Assembly (NCBI GenBank): GCA_017622845.1 | Contig: JAGAQJ010000047.1 | Location: 92,053-156,052, forward strand | From: Lachnospiraceae bacterium | GTDB lineage: Bacteria > Bacillota > Clostridia > Lachnospirales > Lachnospiraceae | Reading direction: 5' to 3' | DNA: 64,000 nt | In this document: positions 35,830 through 45,356 of the stretch, piece after piece | Layout of the letters: every line of letters begins with the position of its first letter | Numbering within the stretch: position 1 is the stretch's first letter | Translations under genes and position numbers: made by a program | The notes under the pieces: generated by a model | Seen by the model: only the letters and a program-made list of their open reading frames with translations | The model's database searches: none | Told to the model about the DNA's origin: nothing

Positions 35830-36987
35830 TTATTCTACTGCCGCATTGTTTTCTGTATCACGGTTTTCCGTGCTGCCAGAATCTTTGCTGTCATCAGTGA
35901 CAACTGTATTTTCAACGCTTCCTGTACTGTCAGTCTCACTGCTGTCTGTGTTTCCTGTACTGTCAGTCTCACTGCTATCTGCATTTTCCGTGCTGTCTGT
36001 CTTGCTGCTGTCGGTGCTTTCTGTACTATCAGCCTTACTGCTGCCGGTGCCTTCTGTACTATCCGTTTTGCTGCTGTCGGTACTTTCCGCGCCGTCTCCA
36101 GTACTGTCAGTCTTATCAGCTTCTGTATTGTCAGTCTGATTGCTGCTGACGTTTTCCGTGCTGTTTACAGCATCATTATTTCCGCTGCTTTGAGTTGTCT
36201 GCTCCTTGTCCGCAGCCACTGTCAGAAGATTCAGCTTGTCAATAATCGCATTCATCTTTGTATTAAAGCTTTCCAGAATGTCATTTAATGATGTCTGTTC
36301 CTCGGCTTCCTCTGCTTCAGTTGACTTAAATTCAACACCATAATCCTTCATCTTGGCAACCCACTGAACTAATGTATTCAGCTCTTCTGATGCATATGTC
36401 ACCATGAATTTCTTCTGATAATCATCCATCTCAAAGTTATACTGCTCATAAAGCTTGGTAATCACATCTGCATAAGACTTGTCAGCATACTTGATATTAG
36501 GCAGCGCATTGATATTGGCTGCAAACTCTGAATAAATATCGTATGCCTTAGAATATTCATCGCTTACAACGCTGTCCAAATCACTAAGAGAATATTTTTC
36601 ATCATCAATTACAAGAATCGGCTTACTGTCTTCCATGAGAACATAGTCAACAACACCTTGCTTATAAGAGACATCTCCTGTACTCTCACTGGTTACCTTC
36701 ATGATAACTTCCTTGCCAATCAGCTCGTTTGCACGAAGCATGTCAACGGACTCCGCCATCTCTGTCATCTTTTCAACCTGTGTGAAGGTCGCATATTGTG
36801 AAACCCACTCCGTATTGCTTGTCGGCTCCAACGGGTCCTGATTCTGCATCTCTGCCACCAGAAGCGTCAGAAACATATCGCTGTCTACCGTACTATTGTC
36901 TTTCCCCTTTTTGGTAAGGGAATCTCCTGATGTGGTTTGTGTCTGTAAGGTACCGTCTTCCCCTACGGGTGCGATTAAACTTCCCAT
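35830..36987 (-). CDS. flgD: Hook-capping scaffold protein FlgD with acidic Ser/Thr-rich tail
   Basis: FlgD caps the growing hook. The N-terminal FlgD signature (DMFLTLLVAEMQNQDPLEP, QYATFTQVEKMTEMAESV) and a CESTGD-like middle domain (VKGKEVIMKV position: LIGKEVIMKVTSE) are present. The protein is 385 aa because ~110 C-terminal residues form a Ser/Thr/Asp/Glu repeat tail (units like DSSKTDSTEST) absent from typical FlgD. The order fliK-flgD-orf-flgE is standard. Confidence 0.92.
   Translation of the reverse strand: MGSLIAPVGEDGTLQTQTTSGDSLTKKGKDNSTVDSDMFLTLLVAEMQNQDPLEPTSNTEWVSQYATFTQVEKMTEMAESVDMLRANELIGKEVIMKVTSESTGDVSYKQGVVDYVLMEDSKPILVIDDEKYSLSDLDSVVSDEYSKAYDIYSEFAANINALPNIKYADKSYADVITKLYEQYNFEMDDYQKKFMVTYASEELNTLVQWVAKMKDYGVEFKSTEAEEAEEQTSLNDILESFNTKMNAIIDKLNLLTVAADKEQTTQSSGNNDAVNSTENVSSNQTDNTEADKTDSTGDGAESTDSSKTDSTEGTGSSKADSTESTDSSKTDSTENADSSETDSTGNTDSSETDSTGSVENTVVTDDSKDSGSTENRDTENNAAVE
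35880..36140 (-). repeat. Tandem repeats encoding the FlgD tail
   Basis: Imperfect ~30-bp repeats (for example the stretches coding TDSSETDSTGN and TDSSKTDSTES) encode an acidic Ser/Thr-rich tail. The similarity at DNA level suggests expansion by slippage; copy number may vary between strains. Confidence 0.75.
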
Positions 36988-37020
36988 TGCTCCACCTCTC
37001 TTCCATTTCTTTGTTAAATA

Positions 37021-38475
37021 CTATGCCATCAAATCCATCGTATTTCCGTTCGCTGTCATTATTTCCATGGCGATTCTGGTTGCATCATCTGCTCCCTGCA
37101 TTTCTTCCATCAGTTCATCGCCACTTTCAAATGCCTTGAGATTGATGTTTCCTCTGCGCACTCCCTGGATATGTTCTGCCTGCTGCTCCTGTGACTGCTG
37201 TTGACCCTGATGATTATCTCCTTCCAGGTTTCTCTCCATCTGATGACTAGCCACAGAGACCTCGATTGCTTCAATCCTGACACCCTGCTCCTCAAGGTTT
37301 GCCCTAAGCTGTGATGCCTGTGCTTCTATAGCAGCCTTTACTGCCTCATTCTGTGTTGTAAACTCTGCTGTCACTATTCCACCCTTTGTTGTCAGTGATA
37401 CATTCACTGTACCAAGGCTTGCGGGATGAAGCTGCAGTTCCATCTCTGTGAGATTTTCACCTTTTACGATTTTTACCATATCAGCAAGCTGGCGCATAAT
37501 ATTTTCAGTGCTCTCGGAGGTAAACTTCTCAATCCCCTCACCTGATGCATTGATGGCATCGCTCAGTTCATTTTGGAAATTCTGCGATAAGTTCTGCTGT
37601 CCGAAGCTCTTGGAATCACTATTGTCGTTTCCCTGCTGCTTCTGCACCTGTACCTTTGCATCACCCTCTGTCGGGTTTTCCTGCTGATTCTCCGGAAGCT
37701 CTTCTGTCTGTTCCTTGATGATTACAGTTTCTTTTTCTGAAACAGGCTGATCCTGATTTTTGGGCAAAGCAATCCCTGCCTCCTGCTCCATTTCCTGCAT
37801 CTGACCCGAAAGATTTTGATTTTCAAGCTCCTTAAGCTTCTCAAGTACCGCTTCCAGCTCTTCACCTGTAAGACCTGTATCTTCCAACAGACTGTTTACC
37901 TGTGTATTCACCATCTCTGAGATATCCTGCAATGCTGTATAAAGCTCCTCATTTGCGACAAGGCTGATTGAAGAATCCTCACCTGCTATCGCAGTTACGA
38001 GCTGTGCCATATTTGCAGAATCCAATAAATCCAGCGGCTGCATTCCGATGTCCTCCATACCGCTTAACAGTTCCTCATCTGATATGCCAAGAATTTCCTT
38101 GATCTGCTCAATAATTTGGGAAAGTGCATCTGCAATTTCCTCTGCAGTCATCTCATCAGCGGGCTCCCTGTCCTCAGATATCTCTTTTGCCGACACCTCT
38201 TCCTGAGGCGTTTCCTTGATATCCTCTCTTTTTTGGGAGCTTTTAATCTCCTTTGAATCCTCCGGCTCATGAACCTGCTCCGTATCCTTTAAGTCCGCAG
38301 CAGTCTTATTATCAGACTGTTCATACTTTGGCTGCTCAAGCTTCTGTGCTGTCTTATTAAGGACATCACCAAAATCCTGAGTCTTCGCAGCGCCCCTTTT
38401 GCTATTCGCTGCTGCAGTGAGTGCAGGATTGAAGTCAAGGGTTCTGCTGCCTACGGTTGTTCCCGTCATTGTCAT
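37021..38475 (-). CDS. fliK: Flagellar hook-length control protein FliK
   Basis: FliK measures hook length and switches export specificity through FlhB. A long disordered acidic N-terminal part leads to the C-terminal Flg_hook domain (LTEMELQLHPASLGTVNVSL, QLRANLEEQGVRIEAIEVSV). 484 aa. It lies between the motE-like gene and flgD. Confidence 0.92.
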   Translation of the reverse strand: MTMTGTTVGSRTLDFNPALTAAANSKRGAAKTQDFGDVLNKTAQKLEQPKYEQSDNKTAADLKDTEQVHEPEDSKEIKSSQKREDIKETPQEEVSAKEISEDREPADEMTAEEIADALSQIIEQIKEILGISDEELLSGMEDIGMQPLDLLDSANMAQLVTAIAGEDSSISLVANEELYTALQDISEMVNTQVNSLLEDTGLTGEELEAVLEKLKELENQNLSGQMQEMEQEAGIALPKNQDQPVSEKETVIIKEQTEELPENQQENPTEGDAKVQVQKQQGNDNSDSKSFGQQNLSQNFQNELSDAINASGEGIEKFTSESTENIMRQLADMVKIVKGENLTEMELQLHPASLGTVNVSLTTKGGIVTAEFTTQNEAVKAAIEAQASQLRANLEEQGVRIEAIEVSVASHQMERNLEGDNHQGQQQSQEQQAEHIQGVRRGNINLKAFESGDELMEEMQGADDATRIAMEIMTANGNTMDLMA

Positions 38476-38557
38476 TCCTCCTCTCTTAAGTTTTCAAGGT
38501 ACCTTTATGTAATTTCATTGGGTCACATAAAATATATCGGTAAAATGATGCATTTCT

Positions 38558-39460
38558 TTAGTTATTTGGGTTCATAATTTTAGTAATGCGTGCTGCTACG
38601 GCTGAATCCATCTCTCCCATAATAGCTCCTCTGGAAGCTGCTGAAAGGTTCGACAGAATCTCGGCTGCAAGGTCCAGATTATCTGTCATGGCACCAAGAA
38701 TTTTAGCTGCGCTTGCTGCATCCATGTTGCTGAAGGTTGCCACATAATCTTTCATCTTATTGCTGACTGCTTCCTCCTGCACAACCTGCTTATACAGCGC
38801 CTCTGCAGTCGTCGGGTCCATTTCTTCATAATAAGCGCGGTATTCCTCTGCTCCGGGACCATTCTCCGCATAGACCACCTCTTCATAAAACTGCTCCTTG
38901 ATGCGCTGAAATTCTACCTGACTATCCTCAAAGGTCTGTAAGCGCTGTACCTCTGCTTTTAATGCCTCAATCTGCTCGGCATATGTAGCATTGGTATTTT
39001 GTGCCTGTTCAAGCTGTTTCTCAAGCTCTGTAATCTGATCAACCGCATCTTTGATGCTGCTGTAGCCTCCATAGGATTTATCCCCGGTCGTCTCCGTGTC
39101 TGTCTCGTTCGGAAGAATCTTGTTGATTACAGGCACATCCTTTAAAAGCGGAGTCAGTACATTGGAGCCGAATCCGCCTACGTCCATTTTCACCAACAGA
39201 CATAAGATTCCAAGCCAGATAACGATAATAAATATCGTGACAATCACCACGGAAGCGTTGCCCCCGTCAATCTGCTCGTCCAGTTCCCTTTCCTGTTCCT
39301 CCAGCTCTCTTGCGCGTTTTCTGGCTTCTTTTTTCTGGTTCTTCTGTTCCTTTTTAAACGCCTTCTGACTTTCCTTAAGCTGCTTAAGCTGCATCTCCGG
39401 TGCGTCCGGGCTTACATTTTGGTCCTTGCGTGCCATATCGTAACCATACCTTTCTGTCAT
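38558..39460 (-). CDS. MotE/YlxF-like protein with MgtE-N-type domain
   Basis: A 300-aa protein with a charged N-terminal helix, one membrane segment (VVIVTIFIIVIWLGILCLLV, ~residues 70-90), a coiled coil (~133-180) and a C-terminal MgtE-N/FliG-like domain (YVATFSNMDAASAAKILGAM). This is the form of MotE/YlxF proteins found between fliJ and fliK. Start 39460 has AAGGG 5 bases upstream; ATG 39436 is an alternative. Confidence 0.85.
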   Translation of the reverse strand: MTERYGYDMARKDQNVSPDAPEMQLKQLKESQKAFKKEQKNQKKEARKRARELEEQERELDEQIDGGNASVVIVTIFIIVIWLGILCLLVKMDVGGFGSNVLTPLLKDVPVINKILPNETDTETTGDKSYGGYSSIKDAVDQITELEKQLEQAQNTNATYAEQIEALKAEVQRLQTFEDSQVEFQRIKEQFYEEVVYAENGPGAEEYRAYYEEMDPTTAEALYKQVVQEEAVSNKMKDYVATFSNMDAASAAKILGAMTDNLDLAAEILSNLSAASRGAIMGEMDSAVAARITKIMNPNN

Positions 39461-39513
39461 TTATACCCTTGCGTGCCTCAGCGCGCATAAAATCAATGGT
39501 CTGAAAGCTGCTT

Positions 39514-39972
39514 TCAGTTTTTTTCCTCCATTAACTTCTGTCCATATGTATATGAGGTAAGCTGGTCAATCTCTTTGCTCTCTGCCGCCTGCTCTTCTTT
39601 CAGGAACTCCTCAAATGCGTTTTCCTTGAGCTTCTCATGCGCTTTTCGCTCCTGCATAAGCTCCTGCAGCGCCGCTCTCGCCTTCTCAACCGCCTTGGCA
39701 GCACGCGCAATCTCCTTCATTTGACCGGCAATATATTCGTCCATTTTCAGAACTGCCATTTTATTCTCGCGAATCTTTCTCACGTCAATCAGTTCCATGC
39801 GGAGTTTTACGCCCTCCTGCATGTAATAATACTTTCTGGCCTGAAGCTCATCAAGCTTCTTTTTCTCAGCTTCCAGCCGCATATTCGCTTCTGCGAAATC
39901 CTGCTTTGCCCTGTTTTCAAGCTTCTCTTTAATATCCAGAATCCCCTGCATCTTGTAACGGAAAACTGCCAT
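39514..39972 (-). CDS. fliJ: Flagellar export chaperone FliJ
   Basis: FliJ is a coiled-coil protein that links the FliI ATPase to the export gate. The 152-aa sequence is helical nearly throughout (FRYKMQGILDIKEKLENRAK start is typical of FliJ). It lies 14 bases after fliI. Confidence 0.9.
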   Translation of the reverse strand: MAVFRYKMQGILDIKEKLENRAKQDFAEANMRLEAEKKKLDELQARKYYYMQEGVKLRMELIDVRKIRENKMAVLKMDEYIAGQMKEIARAAKAVEKARAALQELMQERKAHEKLKENAFEEFLKEEQAAESKEIDQLTSYTYGQKLMEEKN

Positions 39973-39986
39973 TGCATTCCCACCTT

Positions 39987-41312
39987 TTAGCTATCCTTAA
40001 ACATTTCTTCCAGCTGCGCTACAGTCTCTTCAAAGCTGAACTTATCCTCTGTTGACTGCAGCAGATATTCATTTACCTCGTCAATCTTGTTGATTGCCCT
40101 GTCAATATTAGGATTGCTCCCTTTCTTGTAAGCTCCGATATTAATCAAATCCTCTGCTTCATTATAGGTCGCCATAATATTCTTGAGCTTGCCTGCTGCT
40201 GCTTTATGCTCCTTTGATGCGACCATTGACATACATCTTGAGATACTCTGCAGCACATCAATTGCCGGATAATGGTTTCTGTTTGCAAGCTTTCTTGTCA
40301 GCATAATATGTCCGTCAAGAATACTTCTCGCTGTATCTGTAATCGGCTCGTTAAAGTCCTCACCTTCTACAAGGACTGTGTACAGCCCTGTTATAGAGCC
40401 TCTCTCCGAGCATCCTGCACGCTCGAGAAGCTTAGGCATCTCTGAGTAAACGCTTGGCGGATATCCTCGTGTTACAGGCGGCTCGCCTGTTGCCAGTCCG
40501 ATTTCTCTCTGCGCCATAGAGAAACGCGTCAGGGAATCCATCATAAGAAGTACATCTTTTCCCTGATCCCTAAAATATTCCGCTATCGCGGTAGCTGTCT
40601 TGGCAGCCTTGTTTCTCTCAAGCGCCGGTCTGTCCGAGGTCGCCACCACGACAATTGAACGGCGCATACCCTCTTCGCCAAGGTCGCGTTCGATAAACTC
40701 CCTCACCTCACGTCCGCGCTCTCCAATCAAAGCAATGACATTAATATCAGCCTTTGTATTTCTGGCAAACATTCCCATCAATGTCGATTTGCCAACGCCG
40801 GAACCGGCAAAGATTCCGATACGCTGTCCCTTTCCAACTGTAATCAGTCCGTCTACCGCCTTCACTCCAAGCGAAAGCACTTCACTGATAATAGTTCTGC
40901 TCATAGGATCAGGCGGCGGCGCTTCCAGCGGATACCGTTTAGTAGAAGCCGGGTCCGGCACGAAGCCGTCAATGCATCTTCCAAGCCCGTCAACGGTTTT
41001 CCCCAGAAGGCTTTCCCCTACTGATACGCTAAGCGGATAATTCATATTTTCCACAATGCAGCCGAGCCCGATTCCTTCTGTGTCCTCATACGGCATAAGC
41101 AGTGTTTTCTTATCCTTGAATCCGACTACCTCCGCAAGGATTCCGTGCTTTTTCTCGGAATCTGTATAGATTTTGCACATATCACCCATCTTGGCGTCCG
41201 GTCCGGAAGATTCAATGGTAAGTCCCACCACGTTTTCCACCTTGCCAAGCTTTTTAAAAAAGCTTTTATTCAGTACTGTCTGATATTTGTCAAAGGAAAT
41301 ACCGATTTCCAT
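39987..41312 (-). CDS. fliI: Flagellum-specific ATPase FliI
   Basis: FliI is the F1-like hexameric ATPase of flagellar export. Walker A GSGVGKST, GERGREVREF, Walker B VLLMMDSLTRFSMAQREI and the ATPase signature around PPSVYSEMPKLLERAG are present; 441 aa. It lies in fliH-fliI-fliJ order. Confidence 0.97.
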   Translation of the reverse strand: MEIGISFDKYQTVLNKSFFKKLGKVENVVGLTIESSGPDAKMGDMCKIYTDSEKKHGILAEVVGFKDKKTLLMPYEDTEGIGLGCIVENMNYPLSVSVGESLLGKTVDGLGRCIDGFVPDPASTKRYPLEAPPPDPMSRTIISEVLSLGVKAVDGLITVGKGQRIGIFAGSGVGKSTLMGMFARNTKADINVIALIGERGREVREFIERDLGEEGMRRSIVVVATSDRPALERNKAAKTATAIAEYFRDQGKDVLLMMDSLTRFSMAQREIGLATGEPPVTRGYPPSVYSEMPKLLERAGCSERGSITGLYTVLVEGEDFNEPITDTARSILDGHIMLTRKLANRNHYPAIDVLQSISRCMSMVASKEHKAAAGKLKNIMATYNEAEDLINIGAYKKGSNPNIDRAINKIDEVNEYLLQSTEDKFSFEETVAQLEEMFKDS

Positions 41313-41340
41313 TTATTTCATCCCTTTAATTTTCTCTGTT

Positions 41341-42279
41341 TTAAGGCTCATAAGACAACAGTCTCAGCTCCTCATTCAATGCCTCAAGCTGTGTTCCCAG
41401 ACTACAGTCAAACACGCCGTTTCCGGTCTCAATCATGCATTCGTTCTTACCCAGTGTTGCATCTTCCAGAAGCTCAACATTTTCCAGCGCGATATTCGTT
41501 CCCTTAATCAGCTCCCTTTTCTGCATGCTTGCAAAAGGATAGTCTTCCTTGGACACATGAATCAAATAAGTGCCTCCGCCTTCAATATTCCTCATGGTGT
41601 TTTGTATGAGATATACGATCAGCTCTCTGGAGTTTTTAAGACTCACATGAAACAGATGTTCGTAAATACCCGTCAGCGTGTCAATAAATCTCGGCTCCAT
41701 TTCGTTAAGCTTCTGCTGATATTCTTCTTCCATTGCCGCAATCTTTTTGTCTGCTTCGGCAAGCGCCTGCTTCCTTGCCTCGGATACGCTGTCAAGTCCA
41801 TCCTGATGGCCCTGGGCATAGCCGTCATTCTGTCCCTTTTCAAATCCCTCCTGATAGCCCTGATTTCTGCCTTCCTCTACAGCCTGAACTCTTGCCCGTT
41901 CGATCTCGGCAAGCGCTTCCTGTTTCATCTCTTCAATCTGCGCCTGTGCCTCTGCTACCAGTTCCTCATATGCAGGCTTCGGCTGCTGTTCGGGTACAGA
42001 AGCCTCTGCCCCCTTTACCTCCTCGCCGGAGTCCTGCTCTCCTCCGATAATGTGACCTTCACCGTCACGAATCAGTTCCGCTACTTCTACGGCATTTATC
42101 CCTTGTGTAAAGCCGTCTGCAAAATCAGGCTCTTCCCCGCACTGTCTGGCAAGTTCCACTGCAAGCTCTTTCAGTCTTGCCTCTGCGCGCGCATTGGAAT
42201 CTATAATTCTTGTGTTGGCCGGGTTTACAACAACCCAGCCCGATTTTAGTACGCCACCATTAGACAACGATTTCGTCAC
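41341..42279 (-). CDS. fliH: Flagellar export ATPase regulator FliH
   Basis: FliH controls FliI and docks it to the C-ring. The protein contains GxxxG-rich repeats typical of FliH (EGRNQGYQEGFEKGQNDGYAQGHQDG) and the C-terminal domain (LIQNTMRNIEGGGTYLIHVS). The GTG at 42279 is chosen: GAGG lies 5 bases upstream and it overlaps the fliG stop by 20 bases. Translation of the longer frame to 42363 would only reread the fliG tail. Confidence 0.88.
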   Translation of the reverse strand: MTKSLSNGGVLKSGWVVVNPANTRIIDSNARAEARLKELAVELARQCGEEPDFADGFTQGINAVEVAELIRDGEGHIIGGEQDSGEEVKGAEASVPEQQPKPAYEELVAEAQAQIEEMKQEALAEIERARVQAVEEGRNQGYQEGFEKGQNDGYAQGHQDGLDSVSEARKQALAEADKKIAAMEEEYQQKLNEMEPRFIDTLTGIYEHLFHVSLKNSRELIVYLIQNTMRNIEGGGTYLIHVSKEDYPFASMQKRELIKGTNIALENVELLEDATLGKNECMIETGNGVFDCSLGTQLEALNEELRLLSYEP

Positions 42280-43270
42280 CTCCGCCTCGAGAAATAACAA
42301 TTTCTGCTGAATCCTCAAGCTTTCTGATAATATTAACAATCTTCTGCTGGGCTTCCTCAACATCCTTCATTCTGACAGGGCCCATAAATTCCATATCTTC
42401 CTTAATCATTTCGGCAAGACGCTTAGACATATTGCTGAAAATTGCATTCTGTACTTCCTCTGTAGAACCCTTACATGCAATAGCAAGGTCGTTGTTGTCG
42501 ACATCTCGGAGCACACGCTGAATCGCACGGTCGTCGAGAAGCAGAATATCCTCGAATACGAACATCTTCTTTCTGATCTCGTCGGCAAGCTCCGGCTCCT
42601 CCATCTCGAGTGTTTCCATGATATGTTTCTCTGTTCCTCTGTCTACAGTATTTAAAATATCCACGACTGCATCCACACCGCCGATAATCGTGTAATCCTG
42701 ATTGACCAGTGATGAAAGCTTTGACTCCAGTACACGCTCTACTTCCTTGATGACATCCGGGCTTGTTCTGTCCATCGTCGCAATACGCCTTGCTACCTCT
42801 GCCTGCTTTTCAGGCACCAGCGCTCCAAGAATCGTAGCCGCCTGACCGGCTGACAGATAGGATAATATCAGTGCAATGGTTTGAGGATGCTCATCCTGAA
42901 TAAAGTTTAACAACTGCGATGCATCTGTTTTCTTCACAAACTCGAAAGGCTTTACCTGCAATGATGCCGTCAGTTTTCCGATAACATCCAGCGCCTTCTC
43001 CGTTCCAAGAGCCTTCTCCAAAAGCTCCTTGGCATATCCGATACCGCCCTCTGCAATGTACTGCTGTGCCAGACACACCTCATAAAACTCATTAATAACC
43101 TTTTCCTTCACCTGCGGTGTGACACTTTTTGTATTCGCAATTTCAAGCGTCAGATCCTCAATCTCATCTTCCTTTAAATGCTTGAATATCAGGGAAGACT
43201 TTTCAGGTCCGAGGGCTATCAGTAAGATAGCCGCTTTCTGTATTCCCTTTAATTCTTCCTTTTCAGCCAT
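42260..43270 (-). CDS. fliG: Flagellar motor switch protein FliG
   Basis: FliG is the torque-generating C-ring protein. N-terminal FliF-binding domain (KAAILLIALGPEKSSLIFKHL), middle-domain EHPQ motif (DEHPQTIALIL) and C-terminal torque domain with the charged helix (MSKRLAEMIKEDMEFMGPVR) are present; 336 aa, full length. It is 6 bases after fliF. Confidence 0.97.
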   Translation of the reverse strand: MAEKEELKGIQKAAILLIALGPEKSSLIFKHLKEDEIEDLTLEIANTKSVTPQVKEKVINEFYEVCLAQQYIAEGGIGYAKELLEKALGTEKALDVIGKLTASLQVKPFEFVKKTDASQLLNFIQDEHPQTIALILSYLSAGQAATILGALVPEKQAEVARRIATMDRTSPDVIKEVERVLESKLSSLVNQDYTIIGGVDAVVDILNTVDRGTEKHIMETLEMEEPELADEIRKKMFVFEDILLLDDRAIQRVLRDVDNNDLAIACKGSTEEVQNAIFSNMSKRLAEMIKEDMEFMGPVRMKDVEEAQQKIVNIIRKLEDSAEIVISRGGGDEIVV

Positions 43271-43276
43271 TATAAG

Positions 43277-44890
43277 TTACCCCCAATCCTCATCAAGCCA
43301 GTTTCTCAATAGTGTAGCCACTGCTTCCGGATTTTCTTCCACAAAGCTCTCAATCAGTTTTCTTGCCTCAGACTTCTGTTCTGTCTCAATGCTTTCAAGC
43401 TCTTCCATCTGATTTGACTGCAGCAGGTCTTCCACTGAAAGTTCTTCCTCTTCCTCGACCTCTCTCTTGGTTCTCAGGCTCATGATTACCACGAATGCCA
43501 GAAGTGCAAGGATGATTACAATCAATACAATCTGAATAATATCCTTTGCTTCTACACTTGTGCTTACGGCATCAATGAACTGAACCTCCTCGTATGCAAC
43601 AAAGCTTACATTATTATCAGGAATTCCTGTAGCATTTGCTACCATGCTAATCAAATCATCATCTATTGTAAGCTTCACCCTCTCATTATTGGCAAGCTTA
43701 TATTCTTCCCATGTGATACCGTCCAGAAGCCCCTGAAGCCTTACATCTTCCTCCCTTACCAGACGATATTTTACTGCAGCTACGGATACTGAACTGTTAT
43801 TATAAACAATTGTTCCTGTAGCATCTGTTGTTGTGACAATTTTCTCATTTGGAAGATAATCGCTCTTCCTCTCATATGTACTGCTGTTTGTGCCTGTTGA
43901 CTCATCGATCATGTAGTCGGTCTCTGAGTTTGAATCCGTTCCCGGCACTCCGCCTACTCCGTCAGTGGCATTGGACTGATATACCTCCTCATGGGAAAGC
44001 ACGCCCTGTTCCTGTCCATCTGCCGGTGTATAGTTATGTTCCACTGTCTCTCTCTGTGAGAAATCCATAGAAATATTGGTAGCCACCTCAATCTGATTGA
44101 ACTCATTTGTTCCAAGAAGCACCTGTCTTACTTCATTCTTAATCAGGCTCTCCGCTTCCTGTTTGAGCATCATCATTGTATCAGCCTTTTCAATTGTTGA
44201 ATATGTTTTTTCAATCGGGAACCAGATATTTCCCTCTACATCTGTAATAGTCACATTGTCCGTGCTGTCATTTCCAAGCCCTGTTGCAACCATTCTTGCA
44301 ATTGCTGCTGCATTATCCTCTGTAAATTCCGCGCCGTCATTCAGCTCCAGGAGGACACTTGCATAGGTCTCAAGGTTTTGAGCAATCAACGTACCGTTAT
44401 CTTCCGGAATTGTAAGCTGGCAGGATGCTGTTTTGACTGCCTTCATGCTTTCAACATCTTCTTCAATCTGTGTTTCCAGGTAAAGCTTATAGCGTTTCTG
44501 CTTATCGGCCTCTGTTGTCGAAAAGCTTCCATCCAACACATCGTCGATTGTGTATGCCGCTGTCGGAATATTATTCGCGCCAAGCAGAAGATTTGCATCG
44601 GATTCCTGTGTGCTGAGCACATCAAAATGCAGTCCGTCTGCCGACACCTTATAATCAAGCCCCTGTCCGTCAAGCAAATCTCTGACCGAAGCTGCTTCTT
44701 TGGTAGATTCACAGTTAACAATATTTACATACTGTTTTCTTGTAAGCACTGCTACCAATATTGCAATGGCAAGCAGAATCACAACCACAATACCGATAAT
44801 CAATGTCTTCTGTTTTGGCTGGAATTTATTCCACCATTCCTTAATCCTTTCTAACAGCTTTTTCCCAAAATCCAATACCTTGTCAACCAT
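43277..44890 (-). CDS. fliF: Flagellar MS-ring protein FliF
   Basis: FliF builds the MS ring in the membrane. Two membrane helices (LIIGIVVVILLAIAILVAVL near 30-50 and IIQIVLIVIILALLAFVVIM near 455-475) enclose the ring-building domains (SCQLTIPEDNGTLIA). The C-terminal FliG-binding tail (LIESFVEENPEAVATLLRNWLDEDWG region) is intact. 537 aa. Confidence 0.96.
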   Translation of the reverse strand: MVDKVLDFGKKLLERIKEWWNKFQPKQKTLIIGIVVVILLAIAILVAVLTRKQYVNIVNCESTKEAASVRDLLDGQGLDYKVSADGLHFDVLSTQESDANLLLGANNIPTAAYTIDDVLDGSFSTTEADKQKRYKLYLETQIEEDVESMKAVKTASCQLTIPEDNGTLIAQNLETYASVLLELNDGAEFTEDNAAAIARMVATGLGNDSTDNVTITDVEGNIWFPIEKTYSTIEKADTMMMLKQEAESLIKNEVRQVLLGTNEFNQIEVATNISMDFSQRETVEHNYTPADGQEQGVLSHEEVYQSNATDGVGGVPGTDSNSETDYMIDESTGTNSSTYERKSDYLPNEKIVTTTDATGTIVYNNSSVSVAAVKYRLVREEDVRLQGLLDGITWEEYKLANNERVKLTIDDDLISMVANATGIPDNNVSFVAYEEVQFIDAVSTSVEAKDIIQIVLIVIILALLAFVVIMSLRTKREVEEEEELSVEDLLQSNQMEELESIETEQKSEARKLIESFVEENPEAVATLLRNWLDEDWG

Positions 44891-44982
44891 TTCAGTGTCT
44901 CCTTATCCCATTCAATTCCCCTTGGGCAGCAGTTCAGGCAAGCCTGAGCCGTTACCCTTGTAATCCTTTTTATTAGATTCTG

Positions 44983-45321
44983 CTAAATCTGTATCTGCAT
45001 AATCTCCTTATAAGCATCTAAAAGCTTATCTCTCAATGCAACCGTATAGTTCAGCGCTGTTTCAGCCTTTCCTACTGCAATGGTCAAGTCATGCGTATTT
45101 TCTGAAATCCCCATTGCCCATTTCAACTGTTCATTTTCCTTGTCAGACAATGCATTATTGGTATCCGTAATATTGCTTACTGCTGCATTCAGAAACGTTC
45201 CGAACAGATTCTGGCTCTCCTCCCCGCCGTCTGCCGTCTTGTTTCCATATAAAGTATTCTTCACCGCATCAGAACTTACATTATATAAGCTGTTGATGTC
45301 ATTCGATGCTGTTACTGTCAT
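44983..45321 (-). CDS. fliE: Flagellar hook-basal body protein FliE
   Basis: FliE joins the MS ring to the rod. 112 aa with the family signature at the C-terminus (DLTIAVGKAETALNYTVALRDKLLDAYKEIMQIQI region). It lies between flgC and fliF in the usual order. Confidence 0.93.
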   Translation of the reverse strand: MTVTASNDINSLYNVSSDAVKNTLYGNKTADGGEESQNLFGTFLNAAVSNITDTNNALSDKENEQLKWAMGISENTHDLTIAVGKAETALNYTVALRDKLLDAYKEIMQIQI

Positions 45322-45356
45322 GATTGTTTCCCCCTATACTCTCCTAATCATTTTCC

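Noticed and set aside
41287-42249. 320-codon plus-strand frame opposite fliH
   Set aside because: Antisense shadow of fliH; no ribosome site, and the translation has no recognisable domain.
42280-42363. Longer fliH start at 42363
   Set aside because: The extra 28 codons overlap the fliG C-terminal coding region out of frame and lack a ribosome site; GTG at 42279 is better placed.
42413-42445. CodY-box-like match (12/15) inside fliG
   Set aside because: Lies within coding sequence without a promoter; AT-rich chance match.
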